Positions 41,236 through 52,140 of a stretch of DNA of 64,000 nucleotides are shown one piece after another. A program made the translations under genes and the position numbers. The notes beneath the pieces were generated by a model. The model worked only from the letters and a program-made list of their open reading frames with translations, searched no databases and was not told where the DNA came from. This stretch comes from Zeus faber (Eukaryota; Chordata; Actinopteri; Zeiformes; Zeidae). Location: assembly GCA_960531495.1 (NCBI GenBank), contig OY482864.1, forward strand, positions 8,415,644 through 8,479,643. Direction: 5' to 3'. The first letter of the stretch is position 1. Every line of letters begins with the position of its first letter.

Positions 41236-41354
41236 GGGCTTCACCAGTTGGAAAAGCCTACCAAAAATTGGCGAAACTCTTTGTTGTCCCTCTCCACGGA
41301 AGTCTTTAGTAAAAGGCGAAAGGCTTATTCGGGCTGAAGAGAAACCAGAGTTAT
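41236..41354 (-). ncRNA. RNU5: U5 spliceosomal snRNA, stem-I variant
   Basis: Second-copy counterpart of the gene at 37,942, with the same compensated stem-I pair (ATAACTCTGG/AAAGAGTT). I see no difference between the two. Confidence 0.9.
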
Positions 41355-41642
41355 TAATAAGATTGATGCAAATGATGGAAATGAGTGTTGGTGCCATCGC
41401 CTATCAGAATGACGGTCCTGCTTTTTGGCTAGGTGCAGAGCGACTGAAAGGTCTTACATTGACTAGCAGTCCACGCCACCCTTTAACCATCGATTCCAAA
41501 TCAGAACAATGAATGGGTGTCACTTATTATGTACAGACAGACTGAGGGAAAGTTTTCTCTGGGATTAAAACAGCAGCACTACTGTGACAGCCTGCTCCGC
41601 ATTTGCCTGAAAAGTGGATGGATCATCAACATACTATTCCAC

Positions 41643-41714
41643 CTCCCCGTCGGGGAATTGAACCCCGGTCTCCTGCGTGACAAGCAGGGATACTGGCCAC
41701 TATACTAACGAGGA
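41643..41714 (-). tRNA. tRNA-Asp-GTC: tRNA-Asp(GTC)
   Basis: Duplicate of the gene at 38,349 in the second higher-order copy, including the ten-base deletion in its 3' flank. Confidence 0.92.
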
Positions 41715-42322
41715 TACGCCGGGTGAATATTCACAGAGCAAAGTTAAAAAATATCTTTTGTCACAAGGAAAACGTATCTGCAGACAGATGGTTACGGTAA
41801 GCCTAATTTAGCTGGACAAATGAAATGGGCCCATGTATGTCCTAGGCCAGGGATGGGCTAATATTTTGGTTCAAGGGCCGGTTACAGTTTTGAAGACCAT
41901 GTGAGAGGCCACATTCAAGTTTATTCAAGTTTCCTTTCGGCTTTTTGGCTCATCAAATGAGGAAGAAGCTTCAAAATGGGACTTGACTGTAGGACATGTT
42001 TTGAGCAGAAACTGGCACACAGAATTAAAATCGCTTTAGAGATACGACAACCGTACAAAATGTAGGTGGAACGATTTAACTGGCTTGGGGACAACCCGCT
42101 GGTTTGCAGACCATGGCTTTAAACATTCACTTTAAAATTAAAGGAAATTCACACTCTGTATTGTTCACTCGTATTCCTGTATCCGAATTACTGCGTGGAG
42201 GTGTGGGTAACATGTACAAAAAAAGAGCCATGCAGGACTGACTAACAGTTTTACGCTTTTACTGCGAGCGAGGCAGATATCTTAGTGTTAAGCACTCTGT
42301 GATTTACTTATACAATGTTGTT

Positions 42323-42441
42323 GGGCTTCACCAGTTGGAAAAGCCTACCAAAAATTGGCGAAACTCTTAGTTGTCCCTCTCCACGGAAGTCTTTAGTAAA
42401 AGGCGAAAGGCTTATTCGGGCTGAAGAGAAACCAGAGTAAT
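42323..42441 (-). ncRNA. RNU5: U5 spliceosomal snRNA
   Basis: Duplicate of the reference copy at 39,029; unchanged over its full length by eye. Confidence 0.93.
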
Positions 42442-42738
42442 TAATAAGATTGATGCAAATGATGGAAATGGGTGTTGGTGCCGTCGCCTATCAGAATGAC
42501 GGTCCTGCTTTTTGGCTAGGTGCAGAGCGACTGAAAGGTCTTACATTGACTAGCAGTCCACGCCACCCTTTAACCATCGATTCCAAATCAGAACAATGAA
42601 TGGGTGTCATTTATTATGTACAGACAGACTGAGGGAAAGTTTTCCCTGGGATTAAAACAGCAGCACTACTGTGACAGCCTGCTCCGCATTTCCCTGAAAA
42701 CCCTGAGACGTGGATGGATCATCAACATACTATTCCAC

Positions 42739-42810
42739 CTCCCCGTCGGGGAATTGAACCCCGGTCTCCTGCGTGACAAGCAGGGATACTGGCCACTATA
42801 CTAACGAGGA
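42739..42810 (-). tRNA. tRNA-Asp-GTC: tRNA-Asp(GTC)
   Basis: Duplicate of the gene at 39,445; cloverleaf intact. Confidence 0.92.
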
Positions 42811-43420
42811 TACGCCGGGTGAATATTCACAGAGCAAAGTTAAAAAATATCTTTTGTCACAAGGAAAACGTATCTGCAGACAGATGGTTACGGTAAGCCT
42901 AATTTAGCTGGACAAATGAAATGGGCCCATGTATGTCCTAGGCCAGGGATGGGCTAATATTTTGGTTCAAGGGCCGGTTACAGTTTTGAAGACCATGTGA
43001 GAGGCCACATTCAAGTTTATTCATGTTTCCTTTCGGCTTTTTGGCTCATCAAATGAGGAAGAAGCTTCAAAATGGGACTTGACTGTAGGACATGTTTTGA
43101 GCAGAAACTGGCACACAGAATTAAAATCGCTTTAGAGATACGACAACCGTACAAAATGTAGGTGGAACGATTTAACTGGCTTGGGGACAACCCGCTGGTT
43201 TTTCAGACCATGGCTTTAATCATTCACTTTAAAATGAATGTAAATTCACACTCTGAATTGTTCACTTCTATTCCTGTATCTGAATTACTGCGTGGAGGTG
43301 TGGGGTAACATGTACAAAAAAAGAGCCATGCAGGACTGACTAACAGTTTTACGCTTTTACTGCGAGCGAGGCAGATATCTTAGTGTTAAACACTCTGTGA
43401 TTTACTTATACAATGTTGTT

Positions 43421-43539
43421 GGGCTTCGCCAGTTGGAAAAGCCTACCAAAAATAGGCGAAACTCTTAGTTGTCCCTCTCCACGGAAGTCTTTAGTAAAAG
43501 GCGAAAGGCTTATTCGGGCTGAAGAGAGCCCAGAGTAAT
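43421..43539 (-). ncRNA. RNU5: U5 spliceosomal snRNA, stem-I variant
   Basis: Duplicate of the GGGCTCTC variant at 40,127. Confidence 0.85.
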
Positions 43540-43850
43540 GAATAAGATTGATGCAAATGATGGAAATGGGTGTTGGTGCTGTCGCCTATCAGAATGACGG
43601 TCCTGCTTTTTGGCTAGGTGCAGAGCAGCTGAAAGGTCTTACATTGACTAGCATTCCACGCCACCCTTAAACCATAGATTCCAAATCAGAACAATGAATG
43701 GGTGTCACTTATTATGTACAGACAGACTGAGGGAAAGTTTTCTCTGGGATTAAAACAGCAGCTCTACTGTGACAGCCTGCTCCGCGTTTCTCTGAGAAGC
43801 CTCAGATGTGGGAGCATGAGCGTGGAAGGAACATCAACATACTGTTCCAC

Positions 43851-43922
43851 CTCCCCATAGGGTAATGGAACCCCGGTCTCCTGCGTGACAAGCCGGGATA
43901 CTGGCCACTATACTAACGAAGA
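43851..43922 (-). pseudogene. tRNA-Asp relic, second subtype
   Basis: Duplicate of the relic at 40,557. The second higher-order copy ends a few tens of bases further right. Confidence 0.75.
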
Positions 43923-44529
43923 TCCACCTGGTGAGCATTCACAGAAATATGTTAAATATATCTTTTGTCACAAGGAAAACGTATCTGCAGACAGATGGTT
44001 ACGGTAAGCCTAATTTAGCTGGACAAATGAAATGGGCCCATGTATGTCCTAGGACAGGGATGGGCGAATATTTTGGTTCAAGGGCCGGTTACAGTTTTGA
44101 AGACCATGTGAGAGGCCACATTCAAGTTTATTCAAGTTTCCTAGACTTTTTGGCTCATCAAATGAGGAAGAAGCTTCAAAAAGGGACTTGACTGTAGGAC
44201 ATGTTTTGAGCAGAAACTGGCACACAGAATTAAAATCGCTTTAGAGATACGACAACCGTACAAAATATAGGTGGAACGATTTAACCGGCTTGGGGACAAC
44301 CCGCTGGTTTTTCAGACCATGGCTTTAAACATTCACTTTAAAATGAATGGAAATTCACACTCTGAATTGTTCACTTCTATTCCTGTATCTGAATTACTGC
44401 GTGGAGGTGTGGGGTAACATGTACAAAAAAAGAGCCATGCAGGACTGACTAACAGTTTTACGCTTTTACTGCGAGTGAGGCAGATATCTTAGTGTTTAGC
44501 ACTCTGTGATTTACTTATACAATGTTGTT

Positions 44530-44648
44530 GGGCTTCGCCAGTTGGAAAAGCCTACCAAAAATAGGCGAAACTCTTAGTTGTCCCTCTCCACGGAAGTCTT
44601 TAGTAAAAGGCGAAAGGCTTATTCGGGCTGAAGAGAGACCAGAGTAAT
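44530..44648 (-). ncRNA. RNU5: U5 spliceosomal snRNA
   Basis: Full length, with 5' strand GGTCTCTCTTCAG (GAGAGACC on the plus strand) and Sm context CTATTTTTGG. Its 3' flank reads GTGAGGCAG and TTTAGCACTC, which distinguishes this unit from those to its left. Confidence 0.92.
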
Positions 44649-44945
44649 GAATAAGATTGATGCAAATGATGGAAATGGGTGTTGGTGCTGTCGCCTATCA
44701 GAATGACGGTCCTGCTTTTTGGCTAGGTGCAGAGCGACTGAAAGGTCTTACATTGACTAGCAGTCCACGCCACCCTTTAACCATCGATTCCAAATCAGAA
44801 CAATGAATGGGTGTCACTTATTATGTACAGACAGACTGAGGGAAAGTTTTCCCTGGGATTAAAACAGCAGCACTACTGTGACAGACTGCTCCGCATTTCC
44901 CTGAAAACCCTGAGACGTGGATGGATCATCAACATACTATTCCAC

Positions 44946-45017
44946 CTCCCCATCGGGGAATTGAACCCCGGTCTCCTGCGTGACAAGCAGGGATACTGGC
45001 CACTATACTAACGAGGA
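44946..45017 (-). tRNA. tRNA-Asp-GTC: tRNA-Asp(GTC)
   Basis: All arms are intact apart from one G-T wobble in the acceptor (CCATCGGGG on the plus strand). The A box is normal, unlike the copy at 29,177 that shares the wobble. Confidence 0.9.
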
Positions 45018-45626
45018 TACGCCGGGTGAATATTCACAGAGCAAAGTTAAAAAATATCTTTTGTCACAAGGAAAACGTATCTGCAGACAGATGGTTACGG
45101 TAAGCCTAATTTAGCTGGACAAATGAAATGGGCCCATGTATGTCCTAGGCCAGGGATGGGCTAATATTTTGGTTCAAGGGCCGGTTACAGTTTTGAAGAC
45201 CATGTGAGAGGCCACATTCAAGTTTATTCAAGTTTCCTTTCGGCTTTTTGGCTCATCAAATGAGGAAGAAGCTTCAAAATGGGACTTGACTGTAGGACAT
45301 GTTTTGAGCAGAAACTGGCACACAGAATTAAAATCGCTTTAGAGATACGACAACCGTACAAAATGTAGGTGGAACGATTTAACTGGCTTGGGGACAACCC
45401 GCTGGTTTGCAGACCATGGCTTTAAACATTCACTTTAAAATTAAAGGAAATTCACACTCTGTATTGTTCACTCGTATTCCTGTATCCGAATTACTGCGTG
45501 GAGGTGTGGGGTAACATGTACAAAAAAAGAGCCATGCAGGACTGACTAACAGTTTTACGCTTTTACTGCGAGCGAGGCAGTTATCTTAGTGTTAAACACT
45601 CTGTGATTTACTTATACAATGTTGTT

Positions 45627-45745
45627 GGGCTTCGCCAGTTGGAAAAGCCTACCAAAAATAGGCGAAACTCTTAGTTGTCCCTCTCCACGGAAGTCTTTAG
45701 TAAAAGGCGAAAGGCTTATTCGGGCTGAAGAGAGACCAGAGTAAT
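45627..45745 (-). ncRNA. RNU5: U5 spliceosomal snRNA
   Basis: Full length, GGTCTCTCTTCAG type; loop I and Sm site intact. The unit to its right carries the second-subtype tRNA relic. Confidence 0.92.
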
Positions 45746-46056
45746 GAATAAGATTGATGCAAATGATGGAAATGGGTGTTGGTGCTGTCGCCTATCAGAA
45801 TGACGGTCCTGCTTTTTGGCTAGGTGCAGAGCAACTGAAAGGTCTTACATTGACTAGCATTCCATGCCACCCTTTAACCATAGATTCCAAATCAGAACAA
45901 TGAATGGGTGTCACTTATTATGTACAGACAGACTGAGGGAAAGTTTTCTCTGGGATTAAAACAGCAGCACTACTGTGACAGCCTGCTCCGCGTTTCTCTG
46001 AGAAGCCTCAGATGTGGGAGCATGAGCGTGGGAGGAACATCAACATACTGTTCCAC

Positions 46057-46128
46057 CTCCCCATAGGGTAATGGAACCCCGGTCTCCTGCGTGACAAGCC
46101 GGGATACTGGCCACTATACTAACGAAGA
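46057..46128 (-). pseudogene. tRNA-Asp relic, second subtype
   Basis: As at 40,557, with the neighbouring flank reading GTGGGAGGAAC. This is the last tRNA-Asp before LINE E. Confidence 0.75.
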
Positions 46129-46737
46129 TCCGCCTGGTGAATATTCACAGAAATATGTTAAATATATATTTTGTCACAAGGAAAACGTATCTGCAGACAG
46201 ATGGTTACGGTAAGCCTAATTTAGCTGGACAAATGAAATGGGCCCATGTATGTCCTAGGACAGGGATGGGCGAATATTTTGGTTCAAGGGCTGGTTACAG
46301 TTTTGAAGACCATGTGAGAGGCCACATTCAAGTTTATTCAAGTTTCCTTTCGGCTTTTTGGCTCATCAAATGAGGAAGAAGCTTCAAAATGGGACTTGAC
46401 TGTAGGACATGTTTTGAGCAGAAACTGGCACACAGAATTAAAATCGCTTTAGAGATACGACAACCGTACAAAATATAGGTGGAACGATTTAACCGGCTTG
46501 GGGACAACCCGCTGGTTTTTCAGACCATGGCTTTAATCATTCACTTTAAAATGAATGGAAATTCCCACTCTGAATTGTTCACTTCTATTCCTGTATCTGA
46601 ATTACTGCGTGGAGGTGTGGGGTAACATGTACAAAAAAAGAGCCATGCAGGACTGACTAACAGTTTTACGCTTTTACTGCGAGCGAGGCAGTTATCTTAG
46701 GGTTAAGCACTCTGTGATTTACTTATACAATGTTGTT

Positions 46738-46820
46738 GGGCTTCGCCAGTCGGAAAAGCCTACCAAAAATAGGCGAAACTCGTAGTTGTCCCTCTCCACG
46801 GAAGTATTTAGTAAAAGGCG
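46738..46820 (-). pseudogene. U5 snRNA 3' half, split by LINE E
   Basis: The U5 3' half carries substitutions not seen elsewhere (CAGTCGG in the hairpin loop, ACTCGTAG in stem I, AGTATTTAG at the target). The loop-I end still abuts LINE E at the standard base. The 5' half is not found. Confidence 0.85.
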
Positions 46821-48853
46821 GTTTATGTGGTTTTTATTCACAACATAATCAAAACATACTCTCAATCAAAGCATAGACGGACAACTGTCCAACAAATCTT
46901 TGCAGGTAACCAATCCACACAATCCCAAACACTACACCAAGCCCAAACCCCCTTTCCACCTCTCTAGGGCCGCGTGCTGTCCCCATCTCCCCACGTCTGC
47001 CCTGATCCTCCCTCTCACCTCCCCCTCCACCCTCCTTATGACCCCCTCCACCCCACAGTCCCTCCCGAGCCTGATGAGGTCCTGCCTGGCCACCCACTAT
47101 CCCTTCTTGAAGAGGCTTATGAGCAGCCAGAGCAGCAAACCTTCCCTCCTGTTCCCCCCTCTACCCACCCCCCTCTCCACACTGGTCCAGGTCAGGATGA
47201 ACCCTCTCCTCACCCTCCTTAGTAGCGCCCCCGCCCTCGCCCACACCACCCCTGCGAAAGGGCAGTCCCACATGACATGAGCGATGGTCTCCTCCTCCGA
47301 GCACGCGACTCGGGGGCACCCAGGGGATGTCGCCAAGTCCCGCCGGTACAAGGTGGTACGTACCGGCAGTGCTTTCTGGAGGCATGACCAGTTCAGGTCC
47401 TTGAGCCCATTATCCAGGCCGGGAGGCTGGACCGCCAGCCAGACTGCCGCCGGAATCCCTACGGCAGCCGGTGCGGTCACCCCCCGCCTCGTCTCGGCGT
47501 AGAGCCTCCTCTGGTCCAGCCCCAAACCCCCCTCCCAAGCCTGGGGGTGAGCCCGAAGCCACTTCGCCGCATGGCCATAGTGCCATGGCATCTGCTCTGA
47601 CCGGGGCCCCAAGTTGCCCAAAGGCCCCATCACCCTCCTCGCCTGGTAGGAGAAATACAGCCGGAGGAAGTGTCCCGATGGGTGGACCACCGGAGAGGAC
47701 AGCTCCCTCAACAAAAAGGATACAAAATAACCGTCCAGTTTTAGTGGGAGGTGAGGCACGCCCCTTCCGCCCTCCCCGATCGGCGCGTACATCCGGGCCC
47801 TCGCCGCATACTCGCACCGGCCTCCCCACACGAATCCGAACACGAGCCGCGTGAGGGGCGCCCGCCTGCTTGCCGGCATCGGGAAGACGTATGACAAGTA
47901 CAGTAGGGACGGCAACACGTCTGCCTTCAAAACCAGCACCTTGCCCGTAAGGGTCAGTGTCCTGGATTTCCAGAGGGCGACTTTCCTCTGGACAGCTTCT
48001 ATTCGCCCGGTCCAATTTACCATGGCGCTGTGGGCTGCCTCAAAATCCACCCCGAGTAATCTCAGGGGTCCTACGCAGAGCGGCAGCCCCCCTGGTGCGT
48101 CCGTCCTTCCCTTCCACCGCCCAAAGAACTTGACCGAGGTCTTCGCCAGATTTAGCTCGGCGCCAGACACTCGGCCAAACTCCTGGAAGATCTCCAAGGA
48201 GCGGAGCAGGCAGGCATCGCTGTCCAGCAGCAGAGTGGTGTCATCCGCATACTGGGACAGCTTGACCCTAAGGCCGCCGCTGCCTGGCACCAGCAGTCCC
48301 CTCATACCCGGGTCAGCCCGAATGGCCGCCGCCAGGGGCTCCATGTAAAGGATGTAGAGCAGGGGTGAAAGCGGACACCCCTGTCTTACCCCTGCGTGCA
48401 ACCCAAAAGGTTCCCCTAGATGCCCGTTAACACAAACCGTGCTCCCCACGGCCGCGTACAACGTACGCAGCCACCCAACAAACAGCTTCCCCAAACCTAC
48501 TCTCTCTAAGACTCTAAACATAAAGCCCCAGTGAACCCTATCGAAAGCTTTGGCCTGATCGAGGCCTACCACCATTAGGGGTAGCCCTCTATCTTCCACC
48601 CAAGCGATAGCGTCTCTGATGAGCTGGAGGTTCCACCTCACAGAGCGCCCAGCCACTCCACACGTCTGGTCCACATGGACTGCATCTGGGAGGACTATGC
48701 GCAGACGGTCAGCGAGGACCTTAGCTAGAAGTTTGTAGTCCACACACAGCATGGTCAATGGCCGCCAGTTATTAAGGTCAGAGGCGTCGCCCTTCTTGAA
48801 AAGAAGGGAGATCACCCCCTTAGCCATCGACCCTCCAAGAGCCCCCTCGCGGG
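46821..48853 (-). mobile_element. Tx1-like U5-targeted LINE, copy E, 5'-truncated
   Basis: The 3' end is at the standard U5 base; the 5' side stops within ORF2 at about 48,853. The break (CCCCCTCGCGGGG then AAAATAAATGCC) leads directly into a tRNA-Ser unit, not into the U5 5' half. So either the insertion was 5'-truncated and then rearranged, or it was cut by recombination. The 3' UTR resembles that of copies C and D. Confidence 0.88.
46932..48853 (-). pseudogene. LINE E ORF2, C-terminal part
   Basis: It encodes the reverse transcriptase from about residue 485 of copy D (GGSMAKGVISLLFKKG) to the C terminus, with YADD and QGCPLSPLLY intact. A TAG at 47,097 replaces the Leu codon after LFKKG and removes the last ~55 residues. 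The methionine and first 36 residues of the apparent long frame (48,959-48,854) come from the neighbouring tRNA-Ser unit and are not LINE. Confidence 0.85.
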
Positions 48854-48959
48854 GAAAATAAATGCCAGTCAAATGAAGAAAAAGAGCACACTTGAATTTT
48901 GGAGACATTTCCAGGAGAAACAATGGCAACAACATGAAAGAAGTGAGATCTTTGGCCAT

Positions 48960-49041
48960 CGTAGTCGGCAGGACTTGAACCTGCGCGGGGTAACCCCAAT
49001 GGATTTCAAGTCCATCGCCTTAACCACTCGGCCACGACTAC
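48960..49041 (-). tRNA. tRNA-Ser-TGA: tRNA-Ser(TGA)
   Basis: The 82-base gene has acceptor GTAGTCG/CGACTAC, A box TGGCCGAGTGG, anticodon stem and loop ATGGACTTGAAATCCAT with anticodon TGA, long variable arm (TGGGGTTACCCCG) and B box GGTTCAAGTCC. All stems pair. It reads UCA serine codons. It lies 106 bases from the broken end of LINE E. No T-run of four occurs in the first ~25 bases downstream. Confidence 0.93.
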
Positions 49042-49160
49042 CTAGCAGGAAAAAGAAAATGCAAGGAAATTCCGATGAATTGAATCTTCATGTTTTGAGC
49101 AGAAACTGGCACACGGATTCAAAATCGCTTCAGAGATAGGACAACTGTACAAAATGTAGT

Positions 49161-49226
49161 TGGAACGATTTGAACCAGCTTGGGGACAAAGCTTGGGGAT
49201 TTTCAGACCATCACTTTAACCATTCA
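49161..49226 (-). pseudogene. tRNA-Ser relic of the array backbone (best copy)
   Basis: The minus strand reads GAATGGTTAAAGTGATGG, TCTGAAAATCC and GGTTCAAATCG in the order of a tRNA-Ser(TGA) from A-box region to B box. The acceptor and D-stem start are lost. More decayed versions of the same 60-odd bases occur in every tRNA-Asp unit (for example 39,866-39,931), so the unit once contained both a Ser and an Asp tRNA. Confidence 0.5.
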
Positions 49227-49248
49227 CTTTAAAATGAAAGGAATTTCG

Positions 49249-49363
49249 CACTCTGCATTGTTCACTCGTATTCCTGTATCTGAATTACTGCGTGGAGGTG
49301 TGGGGTAACATGTACAAAAAAAGAGCCATAAGGATTGTAAACAATGCAGGATATTGTGAACGC
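49249..49363 (+). pseudogene. L2/CR1-type LINE reverse transcriptase scrap
   Basis: The plus strand reads LVFLYLNYCVEVWGNMYKK then RAIRIVNNAGYCER, a C-terminal RT block typical of L2/Rex-type LINEs (Y-L-N-Y-C-V-E-V-W-G-N, then L-Q-K-R-A-I-R-I-V). The same block, more decayed, is present at the right end of every U5/tRNA-Asp unit (for example 39,960-40,035). It is cut at 49,363 by viral-like sequence. Confidence 0.65.
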
Positions 49364-51790
49364 AGAATTGTTTGCTGCAAGTAGAGGTCTGATGTGGAGA
49401 GCATTGAGAGTTGCATTTCCAACAAACCTACATCCGGACAACATCTTCATTGAGTTATTGGGCCCACAGGAAAATCCAAGAGTTTATGTGTCAAGGGCTC
49501 ATCAAGTGTGGAGAAATGTCACAGGAAATGATCCAGATTTGAATCAAATGGAGAAGTCAATTTTCCGAGCCAAAATACAGAAGGGGCTGCCTCTACAAGT
49601 GAGGAGCAAATTGGCAGAAGTGGTTGGTCTTGGAAGCAGGACCAAAGGTGTTTATACAGATCACATAGCACATCAAGTGGAGCTATAGGAGAATAAGCAG
49701 AAGGTACAGGACCAGGAGAAAAACTCAACCAAATACAGTTGGTGGATAAGAATGAGGAGAAGAAGGCTCAAGAGAAGGTTTATAGATGTGCAGAACAGAA
49801 GGTATTGTAGGTAGATAATGCACTGTGGTGCCCCCTAACAGGAGCAGCCAAAAGCAAAGGATTCTTGGTGGTGGAATGAGGAAGTAAAGGAGCAGCTATG
49901 AAGATAAACACTGATGATTATTTTGAGAAAGAGCATGAAATTGAGAAGAGTGTGCCACATGTGCCTTTAGGATTTGAGCAGAAGCATATATTACATTAAG
50001 CAGACGCTTTTATCCAAAGCAACTCACAATTGTTCAATCACTGATGGATGCAGCCATCAGGAGCTAAGGGTCTTGCTCAAGGACACTACAGCATGCTAGC
50101 AGGAGGAGCCTGGGATCAAACCAGCAACCTTTAGATCACTAGACCACCAGCTCTACCGCCTGAGCTACCGTCCCCCATAAGAGGAGAAATGATGGAAGAA
50201 GCTGCAGTATTGTCAAGAAAAATAAGTTTATTCGGGTCAAACAATAACCCATGGACACAGAAGCATCTCTGAGAGTCATTTGGAAGCCATTCGAACGGCA
50301 CCAAAGCCTAGAACAGTCAGAGAGATGATGACATTTCTTGGTATTGCGGGATATTCTTCAGCCTGGGTAGAAGACTATGCCTGCCTAACAGGGCCTTTGA
50401 GAGCCATGATAAAAGAGACTGAGAATGCTCAACTCCATTGTAACCTCACCTGGTCGCAGGAAGGTCATATGGCATTTGAGACGATCAAACAGAGGTTACA
50501 AGCTCCAGCGCTAGCGTTGCCAGACTTTTCTAAGAACTTTTTGCTGTATGTGGCCATGTCCACTCGGGGTAAATATGCATGTTCAGTTCTTTGTCAGCCC
50601 ACGGGTACAGGGAAAAGTCCTCAACCTGATTGTATTATTCTACTGCCTATTCAGAAGTAGAATTGGGGCTACCACTGTGCTACAGAGCAATGGTGGGAGT
50701 TTATCTAATGTATGATAAAGCATCATCAGTAACTATGGGTTACCCAGTGACAATTCTTACCCATCATAGTCTCAGAAATCTTTTGAATTTTGGTAAATGT
50801 ACATTGACTATGTCTAGGCTAAGAGACTATCATAGGCTCTTAGAGCAGGAAGATGTCACCTTAGTAAGGTGCGTCACGGTAACTCCAGCTGAGAATTTGC
50901 AAACACCAAAGGATGGGGAGCCACATGATTGTGTTCAGGAAGTAGAGAGATATGCAAAGCTCAGATCAGACTTGCAACCTTTCCCCCTGCATGTGGCAGC
51001 TGTGGAGTATTGTACTGATGGGTTCTGCTATCGAATAAGAGATACATTGAGTGCTAGTTATGCAGTAGTCAAAGCCCAAGGAACTGAATTTGTTGTTGAG
51101 AAAGCAGAAGTAATACCACAACCTGCTTCTGCACAGCTTGCTGAGCTTGTGGGCCTGACTGATGCTTGTCCAGTGGCCGAAGGCAAGCGAGTGACAATAT
51201 ATACAGATTCTGCATATGCACATAATGTTTGTCTTTTATTTGGATCAGTGTGGAAAAATCGAGGATTTAAGAAAACCGATGGTTCTCCGATACAGCATCA
51301 AGCTAAGATAATGAAATTGTTGCATGTAATGATGAAGCCAAATGAAATAGCTGTAGCTAAGTGTGCAGCACACAAAATGGACACATCAAGGATTACACAA
51401 GGTAACAAAGCGGCTGATGAGGCTGCAAAAGCAGTTATAGGGGCAAACAAAGCAGGCAAGGTTCTTCTGGTCACCCATGAAGTGGACTTGGAAGATAAAA
51501 TCCCGCTCAGAGATGTGGTCTCGATGCAAAAAGCTGCGTCAGCCATAGATAAACAATTATGGTTGGACGGAGGAACCACTCAAGACTCTACTGGTCTGTG
51601 GAGAAATCATGAAGGATTGATGGTAGCACCCCCTGACCTGCTAGGTCTGATGATTCAGGAAGCACATGGGTAAGCCCATGTTGCAAGGGGGGAGGTAAGG
51701 AGAAATATCACGAAAGAGTATGGTTTTTGGGAACCGTACTTGCTTGAGCAAATTGATTATGTCATAGGCAGATGTACAATCTGTCTAAAA
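49364..51790 (+). mobile_element. class I-like endogenous retrovirus fossil, broken
   Basis: The recognisable parts are a Gag capsid-like segment (about 49,364-49,690), then the C-terminal reverse transcriptase/connection region and RNase H (about 50,280-51,480), and the zinc-binding start of integrase (about 51,640-51,790). The motif style is that of gamma/epsilon-type fish retroviruses. No LTRs or env are seen. It is broken in many places, and a SINE is inserted at 49,991-50,176. Divergence suggests an old copy. The fossil lies within a tRNA-Ser unit. Confidence 0.75.
49991..50176 (-). mobile_element. tRNA-derived SINE, V-SINE-like, reverse orientation
   Basis: This is the same family as the SINE in LINE C, on the opposite strand: tail complement CAGACGCTTTTATCCAAAGC at left, B-box complement GGGATCAAACC at 50,112, A-box complement near 50,155 and head ending GTCCCC at 50,176. 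It shows more substitutions than the LINE C copy and is therefore older. It lies inside the retrovirus fossil. Confidence 0.88.
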
Positions 51791-52140
51791 AGAAAAACCA
51801 GAGAAACCAGAGAAATTAACCACATTAATGCAAATGATGGAAAAGGGTGTTGGTGCCTTCGCCTATCAGCATGATGGTACTGCTTTTTGGCTAGCTGCAG
51901 AGTGACTGAAAGGTCTTACATTGACGCGCAGTCCACGCCACCCTCTAACCATCTATACCAATTCAGCACATTGAACGAGTGTCACTCATTATGTACATAA
52001 AGTGATTGAGTGAAAGGTTTCTCTGGGATTAAACCAGGAACACTGACAGGTCAGCCCGCTCTGCATTTCCCTGAAAAGCCTCAGATGTGAGAAAATTTCT
52101 GTAGCATGTGAGAAGACGACAAGTCAACATAGCGCTTTGC

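Larger units (their letters stand above)
37370..43961. repeat. two copies of a 3,294-bp higher-order repeat
   Basis: Copy 1 is about 37,370-40,667 and copy 2 about 40,668-43,961. Each contains three U5 genes and three tRNA-Asp(-like) genes at exactly 3,294-bp offsets (U5 at 37,942/41,236, 39,029/42,323 and 40,127/43,421). In a line-by-line reading I noticed only one substitution between them (GTTGGTGG against GTAGGTGG near 37,682/40,976). The near-identity implies a very recent unequal crossover, or an assembly duplication. Confidence 0.9.
36147..46820. repeat. U5/tRNA-Asp array block 3, largest
   Basis: About nine and a half units. Successive tRNA starts are spaced 1,097, 1,087, 1,096, 1,112, 1,086, 1,096, 1,112, 1,095 and 1,111 bp. 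From about 37.37 kb a set of three units (3,294 bp) is repeated once almost base for base. Two unit subtypes alternate: one with good tRNA-Asp genes and one with degenerate tRNA (CCATAGGGTAAT). Units to the right carry TTTTTCAGACC in place of TTTGCAGACC in the tRNA-Ser relic. Confidence 0.92.

Noticed and set aside
36147-46820. CRISPR array or ordinary satellite
   Set aside because: The 1.1-kb units contain RNA genes on a fixed strand. There are no short repeats with unique spacers, and the genome is animal.
48854-48959. N-terminal extension of the LINE E ORF2 frame
   Set aside because: These residues are encoded by the neighbouring tRNA-Ser unit, by accidental in-frame fusion.
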